From the NCBI RefSeq assembly GCF_019320115.1, contig NC_089593.1:14536789-14600788 (forward strand): DNA of 64,000 nucleotides, read 5' to 3'. A program made the translations under genes and the position numbers. The notes beneath the pieces are model-generated. The model was not told the origin of the DNA, did not search any database, and saw only the letters and a program-made list of their open reading frames with translations. Shown piece by piece: positions 35,201-47,500 of this stretch (its first letter is position 1; each line of letters starts with the position of its first letter). This DNA is from Miscanthus floridulus (lineage: Eukaryota; Streptophyta; Magnoliopsida; Poales; Poaceae).

Positions 35201-35240
35201 CGGTCGTGGTGGCGAGGAGGGGCCGGCGCTGATGTGGTGC
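32240..35240 (-). pseudogene. Chromovirus (Ty3/gypsy) pol: RT, RNase H, integrase, chromodomain
   Basis: Read on the minus strand. RT begins near 35150 ([18 protein letters not shown]) with catalytic FFDDILIYS near 34620. RNase H follows ([18 protein letters not shown]), then the integrase zinc finger (TCVVCQQYKS) and catalytic core (DVALDFVEALP, SDRDPVFTS, HPQSDGQSEAANR). A C-terminal chromodomain (HQVLVQWKGESAASATWED) directs chromoviruses to histone marks. Two lesions are visible. An extra A near 34823 shifts the frame inside RT (FFSK / LDLRSGY). A TAG replaces the conserved Trp codon in RNase H near 34036 (VRH stop RPYLWGRRF). Gag and protease are missing because the gap begins at 35241. 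The copy is inactive as assembled. Confidence 0.92.
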
Positions 35241-35340
35241 NNNNNNNNNNNNNNNNNNNNNNNNNNNNNNNNNNNNNNNNNNNNNNNNNNNNNNNNNNNN
35301 NNNNNNNNNNNNNNNNNNNNNNNNNNNNNNNNNNNNNNNN
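35241..35340. other. Assembly gap (100 N)
   Basis: Exactly 100 N, a conventional gap of unknown size. It separates a minus-strand chromovirus from a plus-strand Sirevirus end, so the true relation between them is unknown. Confidence 0.99.
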
Positions 35341-35993
35341 GGATCAATTAAAATCTTGAACACACAAGTAGGGGGAGCAAGCTCATGAACTTGTATGGTG
35401 CATTTGAATGTGCATTTCATATGTTTGCTTGCATGACACAAGTTCTAAATTTCAACATCCATGCTTGTGTGGTGTATGCTAATTGTAAATTTGCATGATG
35501 AAATGAAAATCTAGTATGCATAGGTCATCAAATTATTTCATTCCCATGAATTTACAAGTGGTATCTAGCTATCAAGTGGTATCTAGCTAAAGTAACTAGA
35601 CTTATATTCATCATATGGAAACTAGACCCTTACTTGTAATTTTGATCTCATGGGGTATTCTAGTTTTTATGTATGTCTAGTTACTAATGGTGCTAAGGAT
35701 GGTATAATGGTGCACTCTGATTGGTATCACGCTTCAAAGGTCCATCTCTTATACCTTAGCATCATTTGGTAGAAATTGTCTCCTATATTTCCTATCTAAG
35801 CATATGTGCAAAGCTACAATCCAAACTCTTAGCACATATGTAGGGGGAGCAATTGCTATCATATGGAGTTCATGAAACTTGTCCATATCCTTTACACATG
35901 GTAAATATGCTTGGGCAAGCAACATGAATTCAATTGAATCTTATTTCATATCTTTGTATAAGGGTTGTCATCAATTACCAAAAAGGGGGAGAT
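35341..35993 (+). mobile_element. 3' internal region of a Sirevirus (Copia), non-coding
   Basis: Non-coding sequence with repeated polypurine-like phrases AGTAGGGGGAGCAA (near 35369), TGTAGGGGGAGCAA (near 35841) and AAAAAGGGGGAGAT immediately before the LTR. Multiple polypurine tracts upstream of the 3' LTR are a described trait of Sireviruses. The rest of the element is lost in or beyond the gap. Confidence 0.75.
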
Positions 35994-36631
35994 TGAAAGC
36001 TCTAGTTTGGTTTTGGTTAATTGATGATACCCTAAGTGCTAACCTAGTTTATTAAAGTGATCATGAGATAGGTAGCATTATTCCAAGTGATGAAGCAATG
36101 ATGAAGATCATGACAATGGTGATGGCATGGTTGTGATCAAAGGCTTGAACTTGGAAAAGAAGAAAGAGAAAAACAAAAGGCTCAAGGCAAAGGTATAAAA
36201 TAAAGGAGCCATTTTGTTTAAGTGATCAAGACACTTAGTGAGTGTGATCACATTTAGGATAGATAGCCGTACTATTAAGAGGAGTGAAACTCGTATCGAA
36301 ATGCGGTTATCAAAGTGCCACTAGATGCTCTAATTCATTGCATATGCATTTAGGATCTAGTGGAGTGCTAACACCCTTGAAAATATTTGTGAAAATATAC
36401 TAACACATGTGCACAAGGTGATACACTTGGTGGTTGGCACATTTGAGCAAGGGTGAAGGAGATAGAGATGATAGAGGGTCAGTCTCGCTGTTTTTCAACT
36501 GACCGAGCGCTGGTCTCAGGGGGACCGGCGCGTCCGGTCAGGCGTGGCAGTGGTGTCTTGGCGTCGGTCATGTGACCGGACACTGGGCCTCTGACTGACC
36601 AGACGCTAGAAGGATGCGTCCAGTTAGAGCT

Positions 36632-37538
36632 TGTTGATGCAAAAGTGATCTGCAAACACAAAGGGCTAATACCCGAATCGATATCCAAAGCGTGCCAGTC
36701 GATTTGACCTGCTAATCGACAAGGATGAAGAAACGAACACTTTGGTCCTGACAACAGCGATACGCCCGGAAGTCACGGCCAAGAGGTGCTCACGCGGAAC
36801 TCGAGAATCGCCGAAGATCGCACTGAAGCGATGCAGCTCGCCGAATCAATGAGAACTCGTAAAAAGAAAAATATGCAAATTGACGAAGTCGCCGAAAAGT
36901 AGATGTAAATAGGAGTAAAAGTTGGTTTTGATATTGATTGATGTTTTTTATTACATTGCCCTTTACTCCATATTTATACCCTGATCTAAAGAGACACAAC
37001 CAAACACAACTAGGACACCAATCCCGTATCTAAGGAAACACGTGACTCTTACACGAATTATAACCTAACAAATACAGAAAAGGAAACCAACTCCTATCTA
37101 TTTCCCTGTCCGCCTTAATTACGATGGAAATCTCACTGTCCTCCTTCCCATCGGCATACCCCCTATTTCATCGGCAGCAGGCTTCAAGTCTTCCTTCATC
37201 GGCATACTCCCTGCTTCATCGGCAGTAGTCTTCAAGTCTTCCTTCATCGGCATACTCCCTGCTTCATCGGCAGTAGTCTTCAAGTCTTCCTTCATCGGCA
37301 TACTCCCTGTTTCATCGGCAGTAGTCTTTAAGTCTTCCTTCATCGGCATCGACAACAACTCCTCCAACCTCATCGGCAACGCCCGAGTCCAAATCAACCT
37401 TTCCATCAATCATCACCAACTATCGGCAACCATTTTTACAAACTGGCTTTCATTGGCTATCAAAGTATTCAATAACTTTCCCCTTGCCGATTGGTCCACT
37501 CCGATTATTTTGACATGTGCAAAAAAACGGTGTCAACA
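36632..37538 (-). repeat. 3' LTR of the Tat element
   Basis: Minus strand TGTTGACACCG to GCATCAACA. The TATA box TATAAATA at 36971-36978 separates a U3 of about 560 bp from R/U5. U3 holds four tandem 48-bp units. Confidence 0.95.
37149..37340. repeat. Four tandem 48-bp units in the LTR U3
   Basis: Units at 37149, 37197, 37245 and 37293, each with two CATCGGCA motifs (CATCGGCATACTCCCTG and TTCATCGGCAGTAGTC). The same array is in the other LTR at 48824-49015. Because 48 is divisible by 3, it stays open as a 16-residue repeat on the minus strand, giving a 96-aa frame in each LTR, which I regard as incidental. Confidence 0.93.
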
Positions 37539-37555
37539 CATGCCCCCCAATTTTG
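37539..37555 (-). promoter_or_regulatory. Polypurine tract of the Tat element
   Basis: Minus strand AAAATTGGGGGGCATG immediately upstream of the 3' LTR start TGTTGACACC. Expected site of plus-strand DNA priming. Confidence 0.75.
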
Positions 37556-37961
37556 GAGTATAAAACCATTAATGCTCCGAAATTTACTCCAGATAACGCT
37601 TGCCTTTGCCCAATTACCGTAACTCATTCTCCAAGCCAAAACTTGATTTGTTATCAAATCCAATCAAATCTAATCTTGATCCACGCACCTCAGTAAATAT
37701 CGCACAATCGCCAACCACTCTTGCCTTGATTGAGATACCAAAATAATAACCCATCGGCAAGATCCTAACATGATAATGCTGCCATTTTAAGAATTAAAAT
37801 ATCATGTATCAATATCCCTTCCAAGTCATGATTGCTTGTTATTAACTCATCTGTACAATCCCCTGATTATCGCGCGAATAGTTACCATATCCCCCTGCAC
37901 CGCCTTGACCTATATACGCGCGTCATAGAGATAAGTCCAAAATACCCTTATCCTGGCCGGC

Positions 37962-37971
37962 TTATAAATAG
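37962..37971 (+). promoter_or_regulatory. TATA box of the antisense PMD gene
   Basis: TTATAAATAG lies 163-172 bp upstream of the ATG at 38134 and is followed by a C/T-rich leader. This is consistent with a dedicated RNA polymerase II promoter driving transcription opposite to the retroelement. Confidence 0.55.
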
Positions 37972-38133
37972 ATTTCTCCAGAACCCTCATTTTCTATCTT
38001 CAGCCTCCAATCCTTGGCATTCTCTCTCTCCGGCGGCGACTCCGACGAACAACCGCGCGACCTCAACCAACCAGAACCCTTCTCCGGCGCTAACTTCAAG
38101 TCCCCGGCTCGTATCTCCACCTTCCTCAAGACA

Positions 38134-41100
38134 ATGGCCATCAACTTCGACGTCCCCGCGGTTCGCTCCACTTCCATTACCTTTTACTTTGATCTTTTTG
38201 CAAATTTATTCAGTTGGTGATTTTTCTTTTCTTCTGTCTTCTGGATTCCATAACCTTAGGAACTGCGCAACAAATTAGTTATCCCAACCGATCAGCCACA
38301 CGTCCAATGCCTTGGACCAATGGGCAACCCAGATCCAACCGATCTGATCGACGCAGAGGTTAACAGAATCCCCTTTAGAGCCCAAAATTTCTCTCTGAAC
38401 TTGTGGAAAGACACATTCCGATCTTGGCCCAAAACCACCAAAGGGTGGAAAGATTGGTATTTGAGGGTCAATAGATCGATGCAAGTATACTGGGCAGAGC
38501 GAAAGTTAGACCAATGTATCAGGCTCTCTATTGCCGACATGCAGAAAAATGAATCAATGATAATTGCAGCTGCTTATTTCTGGTCAGATACGACCAATAC
38601 TTTTATGTTTGGACATGGCCCAGCTACCCCTACCCTTGCCGATGTCCACATGCTTACTGGCTTGGACATCTCAACTGCCGATGAAGGCTCCATCTATGGT
38701 AGAAAGCCTGAATATAGAGTGAATACCCGTAACATCGGCGGTTGGACAGGATATATTCAAGAATACCAGAAAACCGGGACACCTAGCCAGAGGGAACATG
38801 CCACATTCCTGAATATGTGGTTAGAAAAATTTATCTTCTGTGGCCGATCAGTAGGACCAACCAACGCCTTCCTCCCTGCAGCTGAACTTCTGGCTAATGG
38901 CGTAAGGTTTCCTCTTGGCCGATACCTTCTGAGCTCTACTTATCATCTTCTTCACCAAGTGTCTCAGAAACTCCTGCTTGGCGAACCCATCGGCAACCTG
39001 GGAGGCCCGTGGTGGTTCATCAACATGTGGCTGAATGCCCATATGCACAAACGTTTGCAATGGGACTTCTTTGCTCAACAATTCCCACGAGAAATTGCTG
39101 AAGATTACGTGCTCGGGGATGATGAATCGGCAACACGCTCACCCCTCAATTTTGGTGAAGCCATAATTGTCCTTCCTGGAACAGAAGCCAACGAAGACCA
39201 AATCGGCAGATTCTTTCAAAGCTTCTATAATGGCCTTTCTCGTGATCATAGGGCCTGGGTGCCTTACATCGACGAAGAAAACAGATTCCCCCTTCTTTTC
39301 AACTTTGCCGATGACACTCTGAATCAAGATAATGAGCTCATGATGGCTATCATCACTCCCAGGGCAATTCCAGTAAACACATTCGGCAGCGGGAAAAACA
39401 CCAACATTACATATGAATTTTACAACCCATCGGCAGTATCCCGCCAATTGGCTTTTGGGCAACTGCCAATCAAACTCTGCTTTGCCGATGTGATCAAACC
39501 CAGGGAAACAATCACCTGCGGAACAGACTGGAACAAGGTAGTACAACTTTCTCCTGATGCCGATACCACAGATGTTGATATATCCACCTGGACACCAATA
39601 TCTTTCATCACCGAGTCATACAAGCAATGGTGGCGAGAGTGGAAAGAGCAACTGTTCGCGACTTCTGCTCACACATATCGGCACATGATCGATTCTGAAT
39701 ATGCCATCCCTGACGACGCGGTAAGTTTCCTTGAACTCCCTTCTGCTTTTCTTTTCATTTATTAGTAACTGATTCCCTTGTAACAGGTTAACAACCCAGC
39801 ACCATCGGTGAGCAAAAGTGGGAAACCCTTCAACCTCCGGCCTATTTCCCCAACATCGCCGATCGGCTACAACGCTCCCACCTTAGCCGCTTTGACCCAC
39901 CAGAAGATTCGTACTAAGACCATCACTTCTAAGTCCAAATTGGCTACATCCAGGGCTACCCCATCGGCCGCTGCTACAACCTTGGTCAAAGCCTTTAAGG
40001 TAACAACCTTGTCTATTTATTTATTTTCACTTATGCCGATCACAAACTACATTAACCTTAATCATTAGGGGGTAAGAGCCGCTACGGGATCGTCATCGGC
40101 AATTCCGCCGATATCAAGCACCACTCCTTCAGAGGTAGCTTCTTGACTTTACATTTTATCTGTTAAATATCATATCTCACACTTGTTTTGCAGCAACAAC
40201 TGGGCACATCGGCAAACGTACCAGATGCCCAAGCTTCACAACCAACAAGTGTTGATGCCCCCCAGCCAATCATTGCCGATGTCCAAGCAAAGCGCAAAGC
40301 TTCAACAGATACTGAAGCACAGCCAAAACGACAAAGGTCTATGCCGATCCCTGCATCTGCCCCAATGTCATCGGTCATCATACCTCAAGAGCCTACCACC
40401 GATGAAGTCACAGAGGATATCCCATCGGCAAGCTCAGCCGATCCACACGACATACTCCAGGTTGCTTCCTCCAGTCAAGCACAGGAAATTGCCTTGAAAC
40501 AGGTAAACCGATCAACCTATCTGATTTTACAATACTCATACTTACCCCCGATTGATCTCCTTGTCTTTCTTTCAGGAACAAGATTCCCCGAACAGCCTAT
40601 TTTCCTTTGCCATTGACATTTCTGACGATGATGGAGAGGAAACAAGTTCTTCCCTTGCACTGGGAACAATATCGGCAGAAACTAAATCCAAGTTGGAAAC
40701 CCTCCTGAACTTGCTACAGCAAAGTACCGCCCAACTGGTAGATGACTCGGACCCCGCAAAGGCAATCTTCAAAACAATTCATGGCCAGGTCCCTGCCGAT
40801 GTTGAAGAAATACTCTTCCCAGCAGCTCACTTAGAAAGCCGTCAACTGCAATATCAACGGGCTGCTCAGCGCATTGCCGATAGAGCAGCTCAAGCTCAAC
40901 TTAAAGGAGAGATGCTACAACTGAAACAAATCGCTGATGAGAAGCACAAGGGCATCGTCAACTTGCAGACTTCGGGTGCTGCACTTAAGCAGAAAATCTT
41001 GGATCTATCGGCAAGGAAGGCAGCTCTATTGGCTGAATTGAAAGAAATTGATGCAGCCTTAACTCATGTTCAACAAGAAGAAAGCCAGCTACCCAATGCT

Positions 41101-41271
41101 GTCAAAGCCCTTCAGCAAGAAAGAGATATCCAAGCTCGCAAAGCTTTAGCCATGAAGAAGAAACTCAAGCCTGTGGAAGGTGCTGCCGATGACGATATCA
41201 AAGAAATGGAAGAAGCTGACCAGATTCGCCTGCGTGCGATATTAGCTATCCAATCCTTGCTGAACGTGTAA
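38134..41271 (+). CDS. Plant mobile domain (PMD, aminotransferase-like) protein, antisense gene in Tat element
   Basis: Six exons with GT-AG introns and unbroken phase: 38134-38160, 38260-39720, 39787-39999, 40069-40134, 40194-40502, 40576-41271 (TAA). They encode about 923 aa. The large second exon carries the PMD fold (DMQKNESMIIAAAYFWSD, GPATPTLADVHMLTGLDIS, GPWWFINMWLNAHM). PMD proteins occur in plant genomes as MAIN/MAIL-type nuclear proteins acting in silencing and as transposon cargo. The middle exons are low-complexity and Ser/Pro/Lys-rich, with a basic AKRKASTDTEAQPKRQR that could be a nuclear signal. The last exon forms a long coiled coil (about residues 770-900). The start ATG (AGACAATGG) follows a TATA box at 37962. 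Stop and integrase stop are only 86 bp apart, tail to tail. No lesion is visible. Function is inferred only from family membership. Confidence 0.88.
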
Positions 41272-41357
41272 TCTTATTTATTGTATCGGCACTTTATGAG
41301 ACATTGATACCCTTGCATAATTCTTAGCCGATAATACTGTTATCGGCACTTATACTT

Positions 41358-44300
41358 TTATGCATCTGTCCAGATACTAGGGTAATATTTCTTTAAATAT
41401 TTTCCATTTAACGCTCTGGGAAACACAACCCCTTCGAGGGTTTCTAAAATATATGCATTACCAGGAATAGACTGATTTATCCGATATGGACCTTCCCAAT
41501 TAGGAGACCACTTTCCAAACTTTGAACTTTTAGTCCCAATCGGTAAAATCAATTTCCAGACCAGATCTCCATCGGCAAACTCTTTTACTTTCACCTTCTT
41601 GTCATACCATCTAGCTACTCTTTTCTTATTTTCTTCAATACTAACTAAAGCCCTTAACCGATGACCTGCCACATCTTCCAACTCATCTTTCATAAGAGTA
41701 TTATACTCATCGGCTGTTAGCTGATTTTGAGAACGTATTCGTCTAGAGCCAACCTTAATTTCCCAAGGCAACACTGCATCGTGTCCATATACTAACTGAT
41801 AAGGCGTTACTTTGGTTGCACCATGGCATGACATCCGATATGACCACAAGGCTTCATTTAATACTGTATGCCACCTCCTAGGATTTTCTTCAATTTTGCG
41901 CTTAATAAGTTTGATGATCCCTTTGTTAGAAGCCTCAGCTTGACCATTAGCTTGAGCATAATATGGAGAAGAATTTAAAATTTTAATTCCCATACCTACA
42001 GCAAACTCATCAAATTCTCCCGATGTAAACATAGTACCCTGATCGGTAGTGATAGTCTGAGGAATACCAAATCGGTAAACAATATGCTCTTTCACAAAAT
42101 CAATCATATTGACCGATGTAACCTTTTTTAGAGGAATCGCCTCAACCCACTTTGTGAAATAATCGGTAGCAACCAGAATAAATTTATGTCCTTTACTCGA
42201 TGGCGGATAATCTGACCAATGAGATCAATAGCCCATCCCCAGAACGGCCATGGTTTGATTATAGGATTCATAGCCGATGCAGGCGCTCTTTGAATATTAC
42301 CAAACTTTTGACACCCCTGGCATCCCTTAAAATATTTAAAACAATCTTCAAGAATAGTCGGCCAATAGTACCCATTCCTTCTGATCATCCATTTCATCTT
42401 GAAAGCCGATTGATGTGCCCCACATACTCCTTCATGAATTTCACCCATCAAGCTTTTCGATTCATCATTGCTAACACATCTGAGTAAAATTCCATCTATA
42501 GTTCGATAATATAATTCATCATCGAGGAGCACATATTTGGTAGCTTGGAACCTTATACGTCTCTTAACCTTTCTACCTGGATCCTTTAAATAATCGACAA
42601 TCTCTTTCCTCCAGTCATCGGTATCAACTGCCGATGTTAGCACTTCCTGAATGGTCTGATACCCTGAAGCATGCTGAGCTAGTCGATTAGCTTCCTCATT
42701 ATGCAATCGAGAGATATGCTCAAGACGAAAATCTCTAAATCCTTTCAATAATTGCAAACACCTTTCATAATACGAAATCAAGGCCTCACTTCGGCATTCA
42801 TAAGTTCCAGCCAATTGATTTATAACTAGCATAGAGTCACCAAAAATTTCAACAACATCGGCATGTATCTCCTTCAGCAATTCTAACCCCTTTATCAAGG
42901 CTTGGTATTCAGCTTGATTATTTGTCGCTGTAGCAACAATCGGCAATGAAAACTCATACTTCTTTCCTTGAGGTGAAATTAACACAATGCCGATACCTGC
43001 CCCTTCACCACATGTGGACCCATCGAAGAAAAGTGTCCAGGGAGCAATCCCCAGAGAATCCACCGTGTTACAATGCTGAGTGACGAAATCAGCCATCACT
43101 TGCCCTTTAACTGCCTTAGCTGATTTGTAGCGTAGTTCAAATTCTGATAATGCTAAAATCCACTTGCCGATTCTACCACTTAATATCGGCATCGACAGCA
43201 TATACTTGACCACATCGTCTTTGCATATGACCATACACTCGGCAGATAACAAATAATGCCTTAATTTGACACAAGAAAAGTATAAGCACAGACACAATTT
43301 CTCGATAGCCGAATACCTCGTCTCAGCATCCACTAATCTTCTGCTCAAATAATAAACAACACGCTCCTTCCCTTCAAATTCTTGAATAAGAGCTGAACCG
43401 ATAACTGTATCCTCAGCTGACAAATACAACCTGAAAGGCTTCCCATGTTGAGGTGGAACTAGCACTGGAGGATTTGATAAATATTTCTTAATTTCATCAA
43501 GGGCTAATTGCTGTTCAACTCCCCATACAAATTCCTGATCAGCTTTTAATTTAAGCAGTGGGCTGAAAGCCTTGATCTTACCCGACAGATTAGATATGAA
43601 TCTTCTAATGAAATTAATCTTACCGATCAAAGATTGCAATTCAGTCTTATTGGCAGGAGCAATCACCTTGTTAATTGCATCAATAGACTTCCCACTGATT
43701 TCAATGCCCCGTTGATGCACCATAAAACCCAAGAATTGTCCTGCCGATACACCGAATGCACATTTATTAGGATTCATCTTCAATCCATGCCTCCTTGTGC
43801 ACTCCAGTATCTTTCGTAGATCGGCTAAATGTGCTGTGATATCCCCAGACTTAATCACTACATCATCAATGTAGATCTCCACTAATGTGCCGATGTACTC
43901 ATGAAAAATAAAGTTCATAGCCCTTTGATAAGTAGCACCGGCATTTTTCAAACCAAACGTCATGACTATCCACTCGAACAACCCCACATGTCCTGGACAT
44001 CTGAAAGCAGTCTTGGGAATATCCTCCTCAGCCATGAATATTTGATTGTAACCTGCATTACCATCCATGAAGCTAATAATTTGATGTCCAGCCGCAGCAT
44101 CAATCAACAAATCAGCAATCGGCATTGGATAGCCATCCATCGGTGTGGCTTTGTTGAGATTCCTGAAATCAATACAAACACGAAGTTTTCCATTTTTCTT
44201 ATAAACAGGAACCACATTAGAGATCCACTCTGCGTATCGACATTGCCGAATAAACTTTGCTTCAATTAACTTAGTTATTTCGGCCTTAATGTCAGGAAGT

Positions 44301-44593
44301 ACATTAGGGTTGCATCGGCGCGCTGGCTGCTGATGTGGCCGAAATCCAGATTTGATAGGTAACCGATGTTCAACTATCGATCGGTCTAACCCAGGCATCT
44401 CAGTATAATCCCAAGCAAAACAATCTTTATATTCTTTTAACAAATCTGTTATTCGCTGCTTACACTTAGAATCTAACTTAGCACTAATAAAAGTAGGCCT
44501 CGACCTATCACCATCACCGATATCTACTTCTACTAAATCATCTGCCGATGTGAACCCTTGGCCTAATTTTCCGTCATCGGCAAACCTATCCAT
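41358..44593 (-). CDS. Tat element pol: RT, RNase H, archaeal-type RNase H, integrase (one frameshift)
   Basis: Frame 44593-42128 starts MDRFADDGKLGQGF. RT spans roughly residues 60-330 with catalytic EIYIDDVV near 240. RNase H follows (YYLSRRLVDAETRYSAIEK). A second, archaeal-type RNase H (TLFFDGSTCGEGAGIGIVL, NNQAEYQALIKGLELL, IFGDSMLVINQL) is diagnostic of Tat elements. The integrase zinc finger is HEGVCGAHQSAFKMK and CQGCQ. Near 42218 a T appears to be missing (minus strand GGTCAGATTATCCGCC), shifting the frame in the integrase core. The core continues in another frame to 41358 (ITTDQGTMFTS, YYAQANGQAEASNKG). The rest is intact. The lesion could be real or a homopolymer error. The initiating ATG overlaps the gag-protease stop as TAATG. 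Confidence 0.93.
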
Positions 44594-47500
44594 TAAAACT
44601 CCTCTTCAGAACCGACTGCTTGGATCGGTGGAATCTCATAATCAGCAACTCTAAGGAACTCTTTTTCCCAAGCTTCTCCTGATATGCATTTGGTTCGCTC
44701 ATAAGTATCTGATTCTGCCGATGCGATGATATAAGAAGAATCACCAGGGACGACCTCAATCTTATCCCCAATCCACTGTACGAGGCATTGATGCATTGTA
44801 GAAGGAACACAACAATTAGCATGAATCCAATCCCTCCCTAGAAGCAGATTATATGCACCCTTGCCGTTGATAACAAAGAACGTCGTTGGCAAGGTTTTGC
44901 TGCCGATGGTCAATTCAACGCACACTGCCCCTTTAGCCGGTGACACATTGCCTTCAAAATCTTTCAACATCATATCGGTTTTGGTCAAGTCTTGCTCTCC
45001 CCTACCAAGTTTCCGATACATCACATAAGGCATAATATTAATCGCAGCTCCTCCATCAATAAGTACCTTAGACACAGGCTGCCCATCAACTCTGCCCTTC
45101 ACAAATAAAGCCTTAAGATGCTGTCTCTCGTCATCGGTAGGTTTCTCAAAAACAGCCATCATTGGATCTAGCGTTAGCTGAGCTACTTGATCAGAGAAAA
45201 CAACTTCTTCCTCATTATCAGATATTGCCAGAAACTCCATCGGCAACATGAATACCATATTAACATCTGCCGATGGACCCTTATTTTTGTGTTTTATTTG
45301 CCACTGCTGATGACCAGGCCTTTCATTGGAGGAATTTTCCTCCTGGTATAAATCCTCCTGACGCTCACGTTGCATCCTCCTTCTCTGCGTCTTTGTCAGA
45401 CCCTCTGGGCACCATCGAGGAAACTTGGTCTTCCAAACCGGCTGATAACAAGTCCTAGTTGATTCTACGCGACGTATATTAGGGTCCCTGTAGAATATTT
45501 CCTCATCGGGAACTCTTGCGTTTGCCATCTCCTCAAGCTCCTCTTGATTCCTTGGAAAATATCCAGCGCGTTTACCAAGCCTCTCATGTACACTAAGTCT
45601 GCCCCCCAGCCGATCATGCACTGATGCTCTGCCTCTGATCGGCTCGTTGATAGACAAACCCTGATTTACACGTTGAAACCTCCTTTCTGAACGATTGACT
45701 CCGTAATAACCATTACACTCAGGGCAATTTTCAACAGTTGGCAATTTAATACCTTCTTCCCAGCAATGGATGAAGAACGGACATCTGCAATGATCTTTAT
45801 GTCGATTCCACTCTTCCTGACGTCTCATTTCTTGCTGTTGCCGATATCGGTCATTACGTTGATGCCAACCCTCCTGCTGCCTTCGATGAGTAATCACAAT
45901 GCCAGGTCGAGGAGGTTTTTTGGAACTACTGCTTTCTCCTAGCAAACCCTTACTTTTTGCATCATCGGTAGTTATCCGATGTTGGGGGTCTACTGACGCA
46001 TTTTTCTCAGCAGCCTCTGACGTCAACACCTTGGTCTTTCCTTTGGCATCCAACGTATTTGCTGGAAAAGGATGTTGATCAATTTTCATCGGCTTCTGGG
46101 TCTTGGAAATACCAAACTTAATTCTCCCAGATTCAATAGCCGATTGTAACTGTTGCCTGAATACCTTGCACTCATTTGTACTGTGTGAAGTTGCATTGTG
46201 CCATTTGCAGTACAAAATCTTCTTCAACTCTTCTGCCGATGGGATCACGTGATTAGGTGACAGCTTAATTTGGCCCTCTTGAAGCAGAAGATCAAATATT
46301 TTATCGGCCTTGGTGATATCAAAGGTAAACTTTTCTGGCTCTTTTTGACCAAAGGGACATGATATCGGCTTTTTATTCTTAACCCACTCAGCTAAGCCGA
46401 TAACTGGTTCTTCATCAGAGTCAGAATCTCCTACTTCTTCAACAAATGATACCTTTTTACTCCAGTTCTTTTTAGGTTCAAAAACCCTAGTATCTTGATC
46501 AGAGATCCTTTGCACAAGATGACTGAGGCTTTCAAATTCCTGAGAAGCATATCTGTCCTTAAGATGTGGCAATAACCCCTGGAAAGCCAAATTGGCAAGC
46601 TGCCGATCATCCAGCACCAGGCTGTAGCACTTATTTTTTACATCTCGTAGCCTTTGTACAAAGCTTTCTACCGATTCATCATTACGCTGTCTCAATTTTA
46701 CTAAATCGGTAAGCTTCTTTTCATGGATTCCAGCAAAGAAATACTTGTGGAATTGTTTTTCTAGATCAACCCAAGTAATAATAGAATTTGGTGGCAATGA
46801 AATGAACCATGTAAATGCTGATCCAGACAAAGATGATGAAAATAATCGAACTCTTAATTCATCTCTGTTAGCTGCCTCTCCACATTGAATAATGAAGCGA
46901 TTGACATGTTCCATTATGGATGTATCATCTTGCCCAGAGAATTTAGTGAAATCCGGTACCTTGTACCGATTTGGGAGAGGAATTAAATCGTATGCAGGAG
47001 GGTATGGGGTCCGATAAGAATAAGTATTGACCTTGGGCTTTATCCCAAACTGATCCTTCATAATCTCTGCTATCTTATCGGCCCAAAAAGCATCAGCCTC
47101 CTGCTGACGAACTGGTTGAATTTCTACAGGAGGTGCCTGCTGACATCCTTCCACATATCTTTGTGGCCCACGATCTCCAGCAATCGGCATATTTGCCGCT
47201 ACTTGTGGTCCATTAACCTGTTGGAAAGGATTCATCGGCTGGGCTGCCGATGCTTGATTCTGGAAACCAGCTTGCATATGACCTTGTTGAATCCCTACAA
47301 CCTGCTGATTTCGCTAAACTGTATGTTGAACAGGTAACTGTCCTGACCAATCATTATTAGAACTCATCGGCACAAAACTTACCGATGGCTGGTAATTTGC
47401 TGATATTGTTGGATAATTATAACTGGTTTGAGGCATGAACTGAACCCCAGTTTGACTCATAGCAGGGGCTTTCTGCTGCATCGGCAGTACGCTCGCCGAT

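Noticed and set aside
37119..37409. 96-aa ORF with 16-residue repeats in both LTRs
   Set aside because: Arises from 48-bp tandem repeats in U3, upstream of the LTR TATA box; no sign of protein-level constraint.
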